Shown: one piece after another, positions 43,567 to 53,273 of the stretch | Layout: each line of letters begins with the position of its first letter | Numbering within the stretch: position 1 is the first letter of the stretch | Source: Phocaeicola_A sp045545095 | GTDB taxonomy: Bacteria; Bacteroidota; Bacteroidia; Bacteroidales; Bacteroidaceae | DNA length: 64,000 bases | Assembly (NCBI GenBank): GCA_045545095.1 | Contig: JAZQAG010000018.1 | Coordinates: 1-64,000, forward strand | Direction of reading: 5' to 3' | Position numbers and translations under genes: made by a program | The notes under the pieces: generated by a model | Databases searched by the model: none | What the model was told of the DNA's origin: nothing | What the model saw: the letters and a program-made list of their open reading frames with translations, nothing else

Positions 43567-46098
43567 ATGGACACTGTTCATCCATACCCCAGCTATAACC
43601 ACGAACTTGACTTGGCACAATGCTTTATTGAGCAAACAGACACCAACGTATTTCTAACAGGAAAAGCCGGTACAGGTAAAACAACTTTTTTACGACAATT
43701 ACGCGAGAAAAGTCCCAAGCGCATGATAGTAGTTGCCCCAACAGGAGTGGCAGCCATCAATGCTGGAGGTGTAACCATACATTCGTTTTTTCAGCTCCCA
43801 TTGTCCCCCTATATACCAGGCACCATATTTAATGATAACGGCCGTAAGCAATACAGTTTCAGTAAAGAAAAAAAGAATATACTACGAAGCCTTGACCTTT
43901 TGGTCATAGATGAAATAAGTATGGTGCGAGCTGATGTACTGGATGCCATAGATTCAGTACTACGACGATATAAAGACCACTCAAGACCTTTCGGGGGAGT
44001 ACAACTCCTAATGATAGGCGACCTACAACAGCTTTCGCCCGTAATAAAAGAGAGTGAAGAGCACTTACTCTCTCAACACTACTCCACATTCTACTTTTTC
44101 GGCAGCCATGCCCTCAAGCAATGCCATTATGTCACTATCGAATTAAAGACAATCTATCGACAATCCGATCCTAATTTCGTGAACATTCTCAATGCTATCC
44201 GTGAACGCAACATTGATAATCGCCTTTTGTCTTTACTGAACAGCAGATATCTTCCGAAGTTCAACAATGAAGAGGCTGACGGATATATACGCCTGACTAC
44301 GCACAACCACACCGCCCAACAGTATAACGAACAGCGGTTGGCGACACTGTCCACCCCAAGCTATTCATACCAAGCAAAAGTGGAAGGAAACTTCGGAGAA
44401 GCGCTCTATCCGGCAGACGCGACCCTATACCTGAAACAGGGGGCCCAAGTCATGTTCATCCGCAATGACGAATCTGGCCAAGGACGATACTACAATGGGA
44501 AAATCGCCCATATACAATCACTCTCTGCAAACAGCATCACTGTGCAATGTAAAGATGGAGCGCCCTTCAATGTAGAGCCAAGCGAATGGACCAACAGCCG
44601 CTATACATTGGACGAGACGACCAAAGAAATTAAGGAAGAGGTGGAAGGAACATTCCGACAATACCCTCTACGCTTAGCTTGGGCCATCACCATCCACAAA
44701 AGTCAAGGATTGACATTTGAAAAAGCGGTGATAGATGCGGCTTCATCCTTCGCACACGGCCAAGTTTATGTAGCTCTCAGCCGATGCAAAAACCTCGAAG
44801 GTTTGGTGTTGGCATCTCCTGTCACGGCCTCAGCCATCATCAGTGACAATGCCGTGAGCGATTTTATGCATAGCGGAACGACCCTCACTCAAGAGGCCAC
44901 ACAACAACTTGCAAGACTTCAATACGAGTATTTCTACAAGTTATTGAATGAACTATTCAGTTTCAAAACCATGCGCCGCGACCTGGAAGTTGTCAAACGA
45001 TTGCTCGATGAATTCTTCTACAGATCTTATCCGACCTTAGTGCAACAATATAAAACATTGGAGAGGGAATTCCATGAAAAGATATCCATTGTGGAAGAGA
45101 AGTTTTGCCAGCAATACAGTACACTCATGCAACAAACGGCAAATTATGTCAATGACCCACATCTGCAAGAAAGAATCCACAAAGCGGCCGCCTATTTTTT
45201 CCAAACCTTAGAAAAATTATTTTCAGATGCACTAAAATCTACGGCCGTGGAAACAGACAACAAAGTGGTACGAAAACGAATGGAAGAAGCATTATTCAAT
45301 CTCAAAGAAAGTTTCTATCTCAAACGCCAATTGCTCCAATACTTCAGTGATTTTCCATTCTGCGCATCGGCCTATCTGCAACACAAAGCAAAAGTTTCTC
45401 TGGAAGGAAGCGACACACTTTTCAACCCCTCCTCCGATAAAAAAGGAAGGAAGAAGCGCAATGCGACTGGTACATTGACAGAGAATATTCCTACCGACAT
45501 CTTACATCCCAGGCTATACAAAGAACTCCAAGAATGGCGCCGAAGAAAAAGTTCAGAATTGGGGACTCCCCCGTACACCATATTAAAGCAGAACGCACTC
45601 ATCTGCATGGCGAACTCCATCCCGATGACCATGTATGACTTGATTGAGACGCCTTACTTTGGAAAAATCAGTGCAGAGAAATATGGGGACGAGATCTTGT
45701 CTGTCATACACCAATTCACAGATGAGCAAGGTATGACTCCAGACTGCCTCCCCACTCCTATCAGCCGCACGGAATTAGAGAGACTACGCCGAGCTGAACA
45801 GGCTAAAAATAAACCACCCAAGATTGACACTAAGGAAGCAACTTTCCTTCTATATAAAGAGGGGAAAAGTATCGAAGAGATTGCCACTATTCGTGGTTTT
45901 GTGCGTAGTACTATCGAATCACATCTCTCGCACTATATCGCCCGAGGAGATATCCGAATCAACGAATTCGTTTCCGAAGAGAAAATACAACGTATCAAAG
46001 AAGTGATTAGACAGACGCCCGAATTGGCAACCGCCAAATCCATTTTGGGCGATGACATCACCTACGGAGAAATCCGCATGGTGAAAGCAAGTCTATAA
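43567..46098 (+). CDS. PIF1-like superfamily 1 helicase with HRDC and HTH_40-type domains
   Basis: An 843-residue helicase starting at ATG 43567. Walker A FLTGKAGTGKTTF, VVAPTGVAAINAGG (motif Ia), LVIDEISMVRADV (motif II), and the C-terminal helicase motifs GLTFEKAVIDA... QVYVALSRCK (motifs V-VI). A HRDC-like domain follows near residue 650-720 (YKELQEWRRRKSSELG...), then a helix-turn-helix module at the end (GKSIEEIATIRGFVRSTIE). Related helicases unwind R-loops or replication barriers; the exact role here is unknown. The end is 27 bases before the NUDIX gene, so co-transcription is likely. Confidence 0.88.
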   Translation: MDTVHPYPSYNHELDLAQCFIEQTDTNVFLTGKAGTGKTTFLRQLREKSPKRMIVVAPTGVAAINAGGVTIHSFFQLPLSPYIPGTIFNDNGRKQYSFSKEKKNILRSLDLLVIDEISMVRADVLDAIDSVLRRYKDHSRPFGGVQLLMIGDLQQLSPVIKESEEHLLSQHYSTFYFFGSHALKQCHYVTIELKTIYRQSDPNFVNILNAIRERNIDNRLLSLLNSRYLPKFNNEEADGYIRLTTHNHTAQQYNEQRLATLSTPSYSYQAKVEGNFGEALYPADATLYLKQGAQVMFIRNDESGQGRYYNGKIAHIQSLSANSITVQCKDGAPFNVEPSEWTNSRYTLDETTKEIKEEVEGTFRQYPLRLAWAITIHKSQGLTFEKAVIDAASSFAHGQVYVALSRCKNLEGLVLASPVTASAIISDNAVSDFMHSGTTLTQEATQQLARLQYEYFYKLLNELFSFKTMRRDLEVVKRLLDEFFYRSYPTLVQQYKTLEREFHEKISIVEEKFCQQYSTLMQQTANYVNDPHLQERIHKAAAYFFQTLEKLFSDALKSTAVETDNKVVRKRMEEALFNLKESFYLKRQLLQYFSDFPFCASAYLQHKAKVSLEGSDTLFNPSSDKKGRKKRNATGTLTENIPTDILHPRLYKELQEWRRRKSSELGTPPYTILKQNALICMANSIPMTMYDLIETPYFGKISAEKYGDEILSVIHQFTDEQGMTPDCLPTPISRTELERLRRAEQAKNKPPKIDTKEATFLLYKEGKSIEEIATIRGFVRSTIESHLSHYIARGDIRINEFVSEEKIQRIKEVIRQTPELATAKSILGDDITYGEIRMVKASL

Positions 46099-46125
46099 CC
46101 TTTCATCCAGCAAAATAAAAAACAC

Positions 46126-46665
46126 ATGCACCCATTAAAAAAGTTTCATTACTGTCCCGTATGCGGCTCTGCCCATTTCGAGGAACACAACGAAAAGTCC
46201 AAATGCTGCCAAGCCTGCGGATTTGTCTACTACTTCAATCCCAGTGCAGCCACCGTGGCCATTATTCTTAACGACAAGGGCGAACTGCTCGTATGCCGTA
46301 GGGGAAAAGAACCAGCCAAAGGCACATTGGATCTGCCCGGTGGATTCATTGATATGAATGAGACAGGCGAAGAAGGTATCAGCCGCGAAGTTCTGGAAGA
46401 GACCGGATTAATCGTCAAACATACAGAGTATCTCTTTTCCATCCCTAACACCTATCCGTATTCAGGCTTTGTCGTGCATACTCTTGACCAGTTTTTCCGT
46501 TGTATCATTATAGATAAGGGAACATTATTGGCACAAGACGATGTAGCCGAAACATTCTGGATCCCCATGGAAGATGTCAAACCGGAAGACTTCGGCTTGA
46601 ACTCTATAAGAAAGGGTATTGAGTATTTTCTTAATAATCTGTATTTAAAAGAAATCCACAGCTAA
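46126..46665 (+). CDS. NUDIX hydrolase with N-terminal zinc ribbon
   Basis: A 179-residue enzyme. Residues 6-32 form a zinc ribbon (YCPVCGSAHF... CCQACGFVYY, two CxxC pairs). The Nudix box lies around residues 67-89 with the key residues G...E, REVLEE and TG in order. NUDIX enzymes with such a ribbon include NADH pyrophosphatase (NudC)-like and related families, but the NudC-specific motif is not obvious here, so substrate is open. Starts 27 bases after the helicase gene. Confidence 0.85.
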   Translation: MHPLKKFHYCPVCGSAHFEEHNEKSKCCQACGFVYYFNPSAATVAIILNDKGELLVCRRGKEPAKGTLDLPGGFIDMNETGEEGISREVLEETGLIVKHTEYLFSIPNTYPYSGFVVHTLDQFFRCIIIDKGTLLAQDDVAETFWIPMEDVKPEDFGLNSIRKGIEYFLNNLYLKEIHS

Positions 46666-46716
46666 ACAATTTTACGAACCCCAGTGTTCTATCTTCAAAC
46701 AAATAACATCGGGCTT

Positions 46717-47988
46717 ATGAAAATAACAGCTATAAAAGGACGAGAAATACTGGATTCAAGAGGGAATCCTACTATAGAAGTGGATGTAACTTTAGCATGT
46801 GGAGTCATAGGAAGAGCATCCGTGCCATCCGGAGCTTCCAAAGGGCAACATGAAGCGATAGAACTAAGGGACGAAGACTTTTCCAGATATAACGGCAAAG
46901 GAGTATGCAAAGCCGTTAGAAATATCAATGAATTAATAGCTCCTGTTTTGATTGGCATGCCCGCGTTGGACCAACGTAGAATAGATCACCAATTACTTTT
47001 GTTAGATGGTACTACAAATAAAAGCAATTTGGGGGCTAATGCCACACTAGGAGTATCATTAGCCGTAGCAAAAGCGGCAGCTTTGTTCCTTGGCATACCA
47101 CTTTATCGATATATTGGAGGAGTGAACACCCGCATCATGCCTATCCCTATGATGAACATTATCAATGGGGGAAGCCACTCTGATGCTCCTATTGCATTCC
47201 AAGAATTTATGATACGCCCTATTGCTGCACCATCATTCAGAGAAGCACTAAGGATGGGAGCAGAGACTTTTCATGCATTAAAAAAAGTATTAAGGGATAG
47301 AGGTTTGAGCACTTCTGTTGGAGACGAAGGCGGATTTGCGCCCCATTTAAGCGGGACAGAAGAAGCTTTAGACTGCATCATTGAGGCCATCAAATCGGCA
47401 GGTTATATTCCTAAAAAGGAGATTACCATAGCTTTAGACTGCGCCGCATCCGAATACTACCGGGAAGGGATATATGACTACACCCTTTTTGAAGGGAAAA
47501 ACGGAAAGCGCCGTTTTCCATTAGAACAAGTAAATTATCTGGAATGGCTCATTAATAATTACCCCATTGACTCTATAGAAGACGGTATGGCTGAAAACGA
47601 TTGGGAAGGATGGAGTCTATTGACTGAACACCTAAGCAATCAATGTCAACTTGTAGGAGATGATCTGTTCGTTACCAATGTGAAGTTCCTCAAAAAAGGA
47701 ATAGAACGAAAATGTGGAAATAGTATTTTAATAAAAGCAAACCAAATTGGTACCCTGACAGAGACTATGGAAGCTATAGAACTCGCTCATAGAAACGGAT
47801 TCAAAACAATCATATCACATCGTTCTGGAGAAACTGAAGACACTACCATCTCCGATATTGCCGTCGCCACTGGAGCAGGCCAGATTAAAACCGGTTCATT
47901 AAGCCGCAGCGATCGTATGGCCAAATACAATCAACTTCTACGCATTGAAGAAGAGCTAGGAGAAGATGCGCTATACGGCTATCAATAA
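46717..47988 (+). CDS. Enolase, divergent copy
   Basis: A 423-residue enolase from ATG 46717. Metal and catalytic residues are all present: VGDEGGFAP (catalytic Glu), SIEDGM, DDLFVTN, SHRSGETEDT, and the lysines in IKANQIGT and QIKTG. The mobile loop reads SGASKGQHEA where most enolases have SGASTGxxEA, so a Lys has replaced Thr next to the Mg-binding serine. Codons also look more AT-rich than in neighbours. It may be a second enolase for anaerobic flux: it is convergent with pflA-pflB, which convert the downstream product pyruvate. Whether the usual enolase exists elsewhere cannot be seen here, so I leave the gene symbol open. Confidence 0.85.
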   Translation: MKITAIKGREILDSRGNPTIEVDVTLACGVIGRASVPSGASKGQHEAIELRDEDFSRYNGKGVCKAVRNINELIAPVLIGMPALDQRRIDHQLLLLDGTTNKSNLGANATLGVSLAVAKAAALFLGIPLYRYIGGVNTRIMPIPMMNIINGGSHSDAPIAFQEFMIRPIAAPSFREALRMGAETFHALKKVLRDRGLSTSVGDEGGFAPHLSGTEEALDCIIEAIKSAGYIPKKEITIALDCAASEYYREGIYDYTLFEGKNGKRRFPLEQVNYLEWLINNYPIDSIEDGMAENDWEGWSLLTEHLSNQCQLVGDDLFVTNVKFLKKGIERKCGNSILIKANQIGTLTETMEAIELAHRNGFKTIISHRSGETEDTTISDIAVATGAGQIKTGSLSRSDRMAKYNQLLRIEEELGEDALYGYQ

Positions 47989-47992
47989 CAAA

Positions 47993-48715
47993 CTAGATCA
48001 CCGGCTTATATTGAGCCATAATATTTTTAGCCTTCTGCAATTGTTCAACAGATAAAGGAGCGACATTCTCTAAAGGGTATGGAATACCCAATTTCTGATA
48101 CTTGGCTTGCCCCATCGTATGGTATGGAAGGATTTCAACGTTCTTTACTACGGAAAATTTTCCTATATATTGCCCAAGAGCATGAAGATCTTCTTCGTCA
48201 TCCGTAAGTCCTGGCACCACAACATGCCTCACCCATGTTGAGAGATTACGCCGTTGAAGTTCGTCCAAGAATTTCAACGGCTTTTCGCTATTTACGCCCG
48301 TCAGCAAAGGATGTAGATAAGGATTTATCGTTTTGATATCAAGAAGCACCAAATTTGTATATTCCAAAACGGAAAATGCCAATGAAGAGCAATATATACC
48401 AGACGTATCCAATGCCGTATGAAATCCCGCTTCTCGGCAGAATTTAAAATATTCACGCACAAAAGCGGCCTGCATCAGCGGCTCTCCCCCCGTAACGGTC
48501 ACCCCCCCATTTTCGATAAAATTACGATAACGATTAGCTTCTGCAAAAAGCTCTTCTGGTGTCCACTCATACTGACAATAGGAACTTGGTTCCCATGTAT
48601 CTGGATTGTGGCAATATTTACAACGTAATGGACACCCTTGCATGAAGGTTACAAAACGAATTCCTGGGCCATCAACTGTCCCGAAACTCTCCAAGGAATG
48701 GATACGCCCTTTCAT
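47993..48715 (-). CDS. pflA: Pyruvate formate-lyase activating enzyme
   Basis: A 240-residue radical-SAM enzyme. The cluster CKYCHNP (CxxxCxxC: CPLRCKYC) lies at about residues 29-38, followed by VTVTGGEPLMQ. It uses SAM and an iron-sulphur cluster to form the glycyl radical of PflB. The stop is four bases from the enolase stop, in convergent orientation. The gap upstream to pflB is 111 bases and holds the hairpin at 48742-48811, so the two genes may be made in different amounts from one transcript. Confidence 0.93.
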   Translation of the reverse strand: MKGRIHSLESFGTVDGPGIRFVTFMQGCPLRCKYCHNPDTWEPSSYCQYEWTPEELFAEANRYRNFIENGGVTVTGGEPLMQAAFVREYFKFCREAGFHTALDTSGIYCSSLAFSVLEYTNLVLLDIKTINPYLHPLLTGVNSEKPLKFLDELQRRNLSTWVRHVVVPGLTDDEEDLHALGQYIGKFSVVKNVEILPYHTMGQAKYQKLGIPYPLENVAPLSVEQLQKAKNIMAQYKPVI

Positions 48716-48741
48716 CTTTCAACAGTTATTTCAACAACAAA

Positions 48742-48811
48742 TACGGATTGGATAGATTAACGAATTTAGCAGCCTTATCTGCATCAAGCCGTTCAACCTA
48801 TACAATCCGTA
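48742..48811 (-). other. Long imperfect hairpin between pflB and pflA
   Basis: Arms TACGGATTG-x-ATAG-x-TT (48742-48761) and the complementary 48791-48811 pair for about 18 bp with two or three mismatches; an inner GCAG/CTGC stem lies in the loop. It follows the pflB stop by 15 bases and precedes the pflA start by about 25. It could be an attenuator or RNA-stability element. Its arm resembles those at 53274-53330. Confidence 0.55.
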
Positions 48812-48826
48812 CCTTTTATGATTATC

Positions 48827-51070
48827 TTAAAGTGCGTGATTGATAGTACGCGAAATTACATCCAATTGTTGTTCACGAGTCAACTTAATGAAGTTCACGG
48901 CATATCCCGAAACGCGAATTGTCAATTGGGGATACTTCTCAGGATGCATCATTGCATCTTCTAACAATTCCCTATCAAATACATTCACATTCAAATGCTG
49001 TCCGCCATCAGGGGTAAAATACCCATTCAATAATCCAACCAAATTAGCAATCTGCGCCTCACGATTTTTACCTAATGTGGCAGGAGAAATGGCAAATGTA
49101 TAAGAAATACCATCATGAGCATGTTGAAAAGGCAATTTTGCTACTGAAGATAATGCCGCAACAGCCCCTTTCACATCCCGCCCATTCATAGGGTTAGCTC
49201 CTGGTGCAAAAGGAGCTCCCGCCGGACGTCCATCTGGAGTTGAACCTGTATTTTTACCATATACAACATTACTGGTAATTGTAAGAATTGACTGTGTAGG
49301 CACAGCATTACGATAAGTCTGATGCTGACGCAGATATTCCATGAAACGCTCCGTAATATCCACAGCAATCATATCAGTAGATTCATCATTATTTCCAAAA
49401 GGAACATATTCACCTTCACGTTCGAAATCAATAGCCAAGCCACGCTCGTCACGAATGATACGCACTTTTGTATCACGAATAGCCGCAATAGAGTCTGCCA
49501 CAATAGAAAGTCCCGCTATACCTGTAGCCCGGATACGCTCCACATCCCCATCATGCAAAGCCATTTCATAAGCCTCATATGCATATTTATCATGCATATA
49601 ATGAATAATCTTTAATGCATTAACATAGACTTTAGCTAACCAACGCATCATTTGTTCAAACTTTGGCATGAACTCATCCAAAGTCAGATAATCCCCTTTG
49701 ATAGGATCATACATCGGGGCTATTTGTTCACCCGTGCGTTCATCACGCCCGCCATTAATCGCATAAAGCATACATTTTGCCAAATTGGCACGAGCACCAA
49801 AGAATTGCATTTGCTTACCTATTTTCATAGGGGACACGCAACATGCTATTCCATAATCATCACCATAATCAGGCCGCATCAAATCATCATTCTCATACTG
49901 AATCGCCGAAGTATCAATAGAGACCTTTGCACAGAATCTTTTCCAATTTTCAGGAGAAGATTTAGACCAAAGCACAGTCAGATTGGGCTCAGGAGCAGGT
50001 CCCAGATTATACAAAGTATGAAGAAAACGGAATGAGGTTCTTGTCACTAATGTACGACCATCCAAGCCTTGTCCCCCTAACGACTCTGTAACCCAAACAG
50101 GATCACCAGAAAACAAGTCGTTATACTCAGGCGTACGCAAGAAGCGAACAATACGCAATTTGATAATCAACTGATCTATCATTTCCTGAGCCTCAGTTTC
50201 GGTAATACGGCCCTCGTTGAGGTCCTTCTCTATATATATATCAAGGAATGTGGATATACGGCCTATAGACATGGCTGCTCCATCCTGATCCTTTACAGCG
50301 CCCAAATAGGCTAAATATACAAATTGGACAGCTTCAAGAGCATTCGATGCAGGACGAGTCACATCAAACCCATATGCAGCACACATCCTCTCAAAACTCT
50401 TCAAAGCACGTATTTGCTCTGTAGTCTCCTCACGCTGCTGAACAATTTCATCTGTAAATTCTTGGATATCCAAACGTTTAAGAAAACGTTTTTTCTCTTC
50501 AATAAGATTGGCTGTTCCGTAAAGAGCGACACGACGATAATCACCAATAATACGTCCACGTCCATAGGCATCGGGAAGTCCGGTAATAATATGCGAATGA
50601 CGGGCAGCCAAAATTTCTTCAGTATAAGCAGAAAACACACCCTCATTATGAGTCTTACGATATTTGGTGAATATCTCCTTCGTCATCGGGTCTAACTGAT
50701 AACCATAGGCTTTTAAGGCATTCTCAACCATTCGAATACCACCTTTAGGAAAAATTCCTCGTTTTAACGGTGCATCAGTTTGCAATCCCACAATAACCTC
50801 ATTCTCTTTGTCAATATACCCAGGTCCGTATGTCTCAAGACTTTGAGGCATACGTGTTTCAGCATCCACTACACCTTTTTCACGTTCAATGACAAAAAGT
50901 TCAGTCAATTTATTCCATACCTTACGAGTTTTTTCTGAAGTTCCCACCAAGAATGAATCATCCCCTTCATAAGGGGTATAATTACTCTGAATGAAGTCCC
51001 TCACATTGATTTCTTCTTTCCAAAGATTTCCATCGAATTCCGTCTGAATGTCCTTTAAATCCATGCTCAA
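48827..51070 (-). CDS. pflB: Formate C-acetyltransferase (pyruvate formate-lyase)
   Basis: A 747-residue glycyl-radical enzyme making acetyl-CoA and formate from pyruvate. The catalytic cysteine pair Cys410-Cys411 is in GIACCVSPM, and the glycyl radical site is Gly722 in RVSGYAVNF. The PFL-type N-terminal domain (GIFPKGGIRMVENAL) and the strict end (...REQQLDVISRTINHAL) fit. Typical anaerobe enzyme. The promoter box at 51100-51107 lies about 30 bases upstream. pflA follows in the same direction. Confidence 0.95.
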   Translation of the reverse strand: MSMDLKDIQTEFDGNLWKEEINVRDFIQSNYTPYEGDDSFLVGTSEKTRKVWNKLTELFVIEREKGVVDAETRMPQSLETYGPGYIDKENEVIVGLQTDAPLKRGIFPKGGIRMVENALKAYGYQLDPMTKEIFTKYRKTHNEGVFSAYTEEILAARHSHIITGLPDAYGRGRIIGDYRRVALYGTANLIEEKKRFLKRLDIQEFTDEIVQQREETTEQIRALKSFERMCAAYGFDVTRPASNALEAVQFVYLAYLGAVKDQDGAAMSIGRISTFLDIYIEKDLNEGRITETEAQEMIDQLIIKLRIVRFLRTPEYNDLFSGDPVWVTESLGGQGLDGRTLVTRTSFRFLHTLYNLGPAPEPNLTVLWSKSSPENWKRFCAKVSIDTSAIQYENDDLMRPDYGDDYGIACCVSPMKIGKQMQFFGARANLAKCMLYAINGGRDERTGEQIAPMYDPIKGDYLTLDEFMPKFEQMMRWLAKVYVNALKIIHYMHDKYAYEAYEMALHDGDVERIRATGIAGLSIVADSIAAIRDTKVRIIRDERGLAIDFEREGEYVPFGNNDESTDMIAVDITERFMEYLRQHQTYRNAVPTQSILTITSNVVYGKNTGSTPDGRPAGAPFAPGANPMNGRDVKGAVAALSSVAKLPFQHAHDGISYTFAISPATLGKNREAQIANLVGLLNGYFTPDGGQHLNVNVFDRELLEDAMMHPEKYPQLTIRVSGYAVNFIKLTREQQLDVISRTINHAL

Positions 51071-51399
51071 TAAATTGGGTTATAAACTAATTAGCACTGC
51101 AAAGATAATGTTATCCTGTCAATAATACTACATAAACCTATTTTTTTTACCGAAATGCTATCTCACAAGTCTCTTTTACATCAATTCCCACATATTTTAA
51201 ATTACATATTGTAATGGCGAGATTGCAAAGTACAATTGATCGTAAGTCTACTTTAAGAGATTATTATGGAGCTTTTACATAAAATAGCAACTATTAAAGA
51301 TTAATTAACCTAACCAAAATGTCTTTGTCACAAACTGTCAATATTTAGTGTTTCCTTTGCAGCATGAAACAAAACTAATAACATAAAAATATAGGAATT
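51071..51399. other. Divergent intergenic region pflB / small gene
   Basis: No gene. On the minus strand a TATCTTTG -7 box (51100-51107) serves pflB; a TTGACA-like hexamer lies only 12 bases upstream of it, so the -33 element is not the usual one. On the plus strand a near-consensus TTCCTTTG lies around 51353-51360 for the small gene at 51400, preceded by a short A-rich leader. Between them the DNA is AT-rich without other features that I can see. Confidence 0.5.
51100..51107 (-). promoter_or_regulatory. -7 box TATCTTTG of pflB
   Basis: Minus-strand TATCTTTG, 30 bases from the pflB ATG. The -33 spacing is not ideal, which may point to activator-dependent, for example anaerobic, control (inference). 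Confidence 0.55.
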
Positions 51400-51696
51400 A
51401 TGAAAAAAAATGCTTCCCTACAACTTGTTCAGGTAATAGAGACTCCTAAGATTAAAAATGAGACTTTGTTCATTCGCCTATACAACTATAAAACAAATGC
51501 CATGAAACGATATGCGAAATGGCTATCGAAAGAAACTGGTGAATCTTTCACCCCTCACGAAACTTTATATGGGACTCAAGCTGTCCTATCACTCATTTTG
51601 TCCATCTTCACAATCAATATGCCACTATTAATTCATTTACTAATACTTATATGGTTGGGAATAAGTATTTATCAGTGTAAGCATATCGAAGACTAA
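51400..51696 (+). CDS. Small membrane protein of unknown function
   Basis: A 98-residue protein with a soluble, basic first half (residues 1-60) and two hydrophobic stretches at about 61-75 and 77-90 that could form one hairpin in the membrane. No signal peptide. I do not recognise the family. It has its own upstream region with a weak promoter and a strong terminator at 51703-51738, so it is probably a single-gene unit and expressed. Confidence 0.6.
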   Translation: MKKNASLQLVQVIETPKIKNETLFIRLYNYKTNAMKRYAKWLSKETGESFTPHETLYGTQAVLSLILSIFTINMPLLIHLLILIWLGISIYQCKHIED

Positions 51697-51702
51697 AAAA
51701 GC

Positions 51703-51738
51703 AAAAAGAGAAGAACCGACATCGGAACTTCTCTTTTT
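51703..51738. terminator. Bidirectional terminator
   Basis: AAAAAGAGAAG (51703-51713) and CTTCTCTTTTT (51728-51738) pair perfectly, with an inner CCG/CGG, and give T runs on both strands. It serves the small membrane protein gene (+) and the gene at 51750 (-). Confidence 0.85.
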
Positions 51739-51749
51739 ATTTTATAAAT

Positions 51750-52196
51750 TTAATTATTCATCAATTTTTCCAAGAATTCATTCAATTCCTTATCAAGACC
51801 CTTCAATAGCGTATCCGTTAAAAACATTGTATCATCATCAATGAGTAACAAATCTACGAGAGTTTCCCCTGATTCATCTACCATCACAAATGAATAAGGT
51901 TTCAAAATAGGTAAAGAGTCAAATGCACCCTCACTTTCCATTTGCTTCAATGATACCTGCAACAAAGTTTCTGCTTCTGCATAAAATGACTCAGGAACGC
52001 ACATAGACCATTCGACAATTTTAGCACGTGCCAATTCATGATCATCATCATCAAACACACACAATTCCCCTGTGCCCTGAATTGGTTGCAAATAAATATC
52101 TGTAATAGGTTGATTATTATCCATGGACACGATTTTTCCTATCGCCTCTTGTATAGTTTTAATAACCTGTCCCTGAGATTGCATTACATCCTTCAT
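51750..52196 (-). CDS. Small acidic protein of unknown function
   Basis: A 148-residue protein from ATG 52196. A minus-strand TACTTTTG box at 52221-52228 lies just upstream, so the TTG at 52223 cannot be the start. The protein is acidic, with DDDDHELA near residue 50 and DEILIDDDTMF-like segments; no signal or membrane segment. The pattern of mixed strands and helices suggests a small cytosolic fold. I do not recognise it. It is followed by a strong terminator. Confidence 0.6.
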   Translation of the reverse strand: MKDVMQSQGQVIKTIQEAIGKIVSMDNNQPITDIYLQPIQGTGELCVFDDDDHELARAKIVEWSMCVPESFYAEAETLLQVSLKQMESEGAFDSLPILKPYSFVMVDESGETLVDLLLIDDDTMFLTDTLLKGLDKELNEFLEKLMNN

Positions 52197-52220
52197 TATT
52201 TCAGTTTTTAGATTCGACTT

Positions 52221-52228
52221 CAAAAGTA
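52221..52228 (-). promoter_or_regulatory. -7 box TACTTTTG of the small acidic protein gene
   Basis: Minus-strand TACTTTTG with a TTTG (complement of CAAA at 52247-52250) 18 bases upstream. It fixes the start of the gene at 52196. Confidence 0.6.
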
Positions 52229-52259
52229 CAAAAAAAAATCATCGAACAAACATTATTAC

Positions 52260-53255
52260 CTAAAAATCATTTGAAAAACGTAGCATTTGCTCCTTAAGGC
52301 GTTTCAAATCGGCCCCACGGCGATCTATATCCTCTATATATTCAGAAATAAGTAGGTAATCTTCTGATGGATTTACAGGTTCTCCTTTAATATTCCTGCC
52401 CCCTTTAATAGACATGTCAAGTGCTTTCTGCGCATATATACGAGCAGAATCAACTGTCTCATCTTTAATTTCATGATAAACGGCCATATTCAAATGCGCT
52501 TCCATTCTCCTTTGAACATTTTTATGCTCCAACTGTTGCTTCCATATTGAAGCTGCGCCATCCCAATTATCTTCTCGAATATAAACGGCCGCCTCACGCT
52601 GTCCAACATTTGCCCCTGTATAAAAAGGAAGTTCTTCAACACGCCATTGAGGAACAATAAATGGCAATATGACCTCTGCCGCCCAACACTCCATTTGAGG
52701 TTTAAGATCTTCCCAAGGTGCCCAATCCAATTTATTTTTTTCATTAATCGAAGCGATAGGCCACAATGCTCCAGACTTGTAGCATTTTACATGAACATTC
52801 GCCTCCCCTCTGACAAAAGGAAGATCAACACCTCTTGGTACAAAAAATACCCCATCAACAACCAGTAACATATCCACCTGCAACTCCCTACAAAGATTTT
52901 CCACAGCAGTTGGTTTCAATTCATGCTTTATAGAATCAAAAAACATATCAGGTAGCAATATACTATCTGCGACAACAATTTCTTCAAAATAAACTGCATC
53001 AGCCAAATTTTGCGCAAGCGTATCTGCTGTAGCTTTTGCATCCAAATATACCACTTTTCGCAACTCCTTTATTTCATCATCCGAAAGATATTGATTATAG
53101 GTTACCGCAACACGACGGACCTTATCCGATATGCTGATCTTAGAAGGGGTCAAACGATCTATCCGAACCCAATGTACCGAACGGCAAGATATATTCGATA
53201 AGCAAGCCATCAGACACAAAACGAAGAAAATCAAATTGTATAAAATATCTTTCAT
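52260..53255 (-). CDS. DUF6340-like lipoprotein
   Basis: A 331-residue lipoprotein: signal with lipobox NISC (Cys24). After it a mixed alpha/beta domain (VHWVRIDRLTPSKISISDKVRRVAVTYN) and, from about residue 230, helical repeats that look TPR-like (AAVYIREDNWDGAASIWKQQ, then AHLNMAVYHEIKDETVDSARIYAQKAL). The layout fits the DUF6340 family of Bacteroidetes periplasmic lipoproteins. Function not known. It lies downstream of secA on the same strand but is separated by a hairpin, so its own promoter is probably used. Confidence 0.7.
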   Translation of the reverse strand: MKDILYNLIFFVLCLMACLSNISCRSVHWVRIDRLTPSKISISDKVRRVAVTYNQYLSDDEIKELRKVVYLDAKATADTLAQNLADAVYFEEIVVADSILLPDMFFDSIKHELKPTAVENLCRELQVDMLLVVDGVFFVPRGVDLPFVRGEANVHVKCYKSGALWPIASINEKNKLDWAPWEDLKPQMECWAAEVILPFIVPQWRVEELPFYTGANVGQREAAVYIREDNWDGAASIWKQQLEHKNVQRRMEAHLNMAVYHEIKDETVDSARIYAQKALDMSIKGGRNIKGEPVNPSEDYLLISEYIEDIDRRGADLKRLKEQMLRFSNDF

Positions 53256-53273
53256 ACTTTTATTCTATAATAA

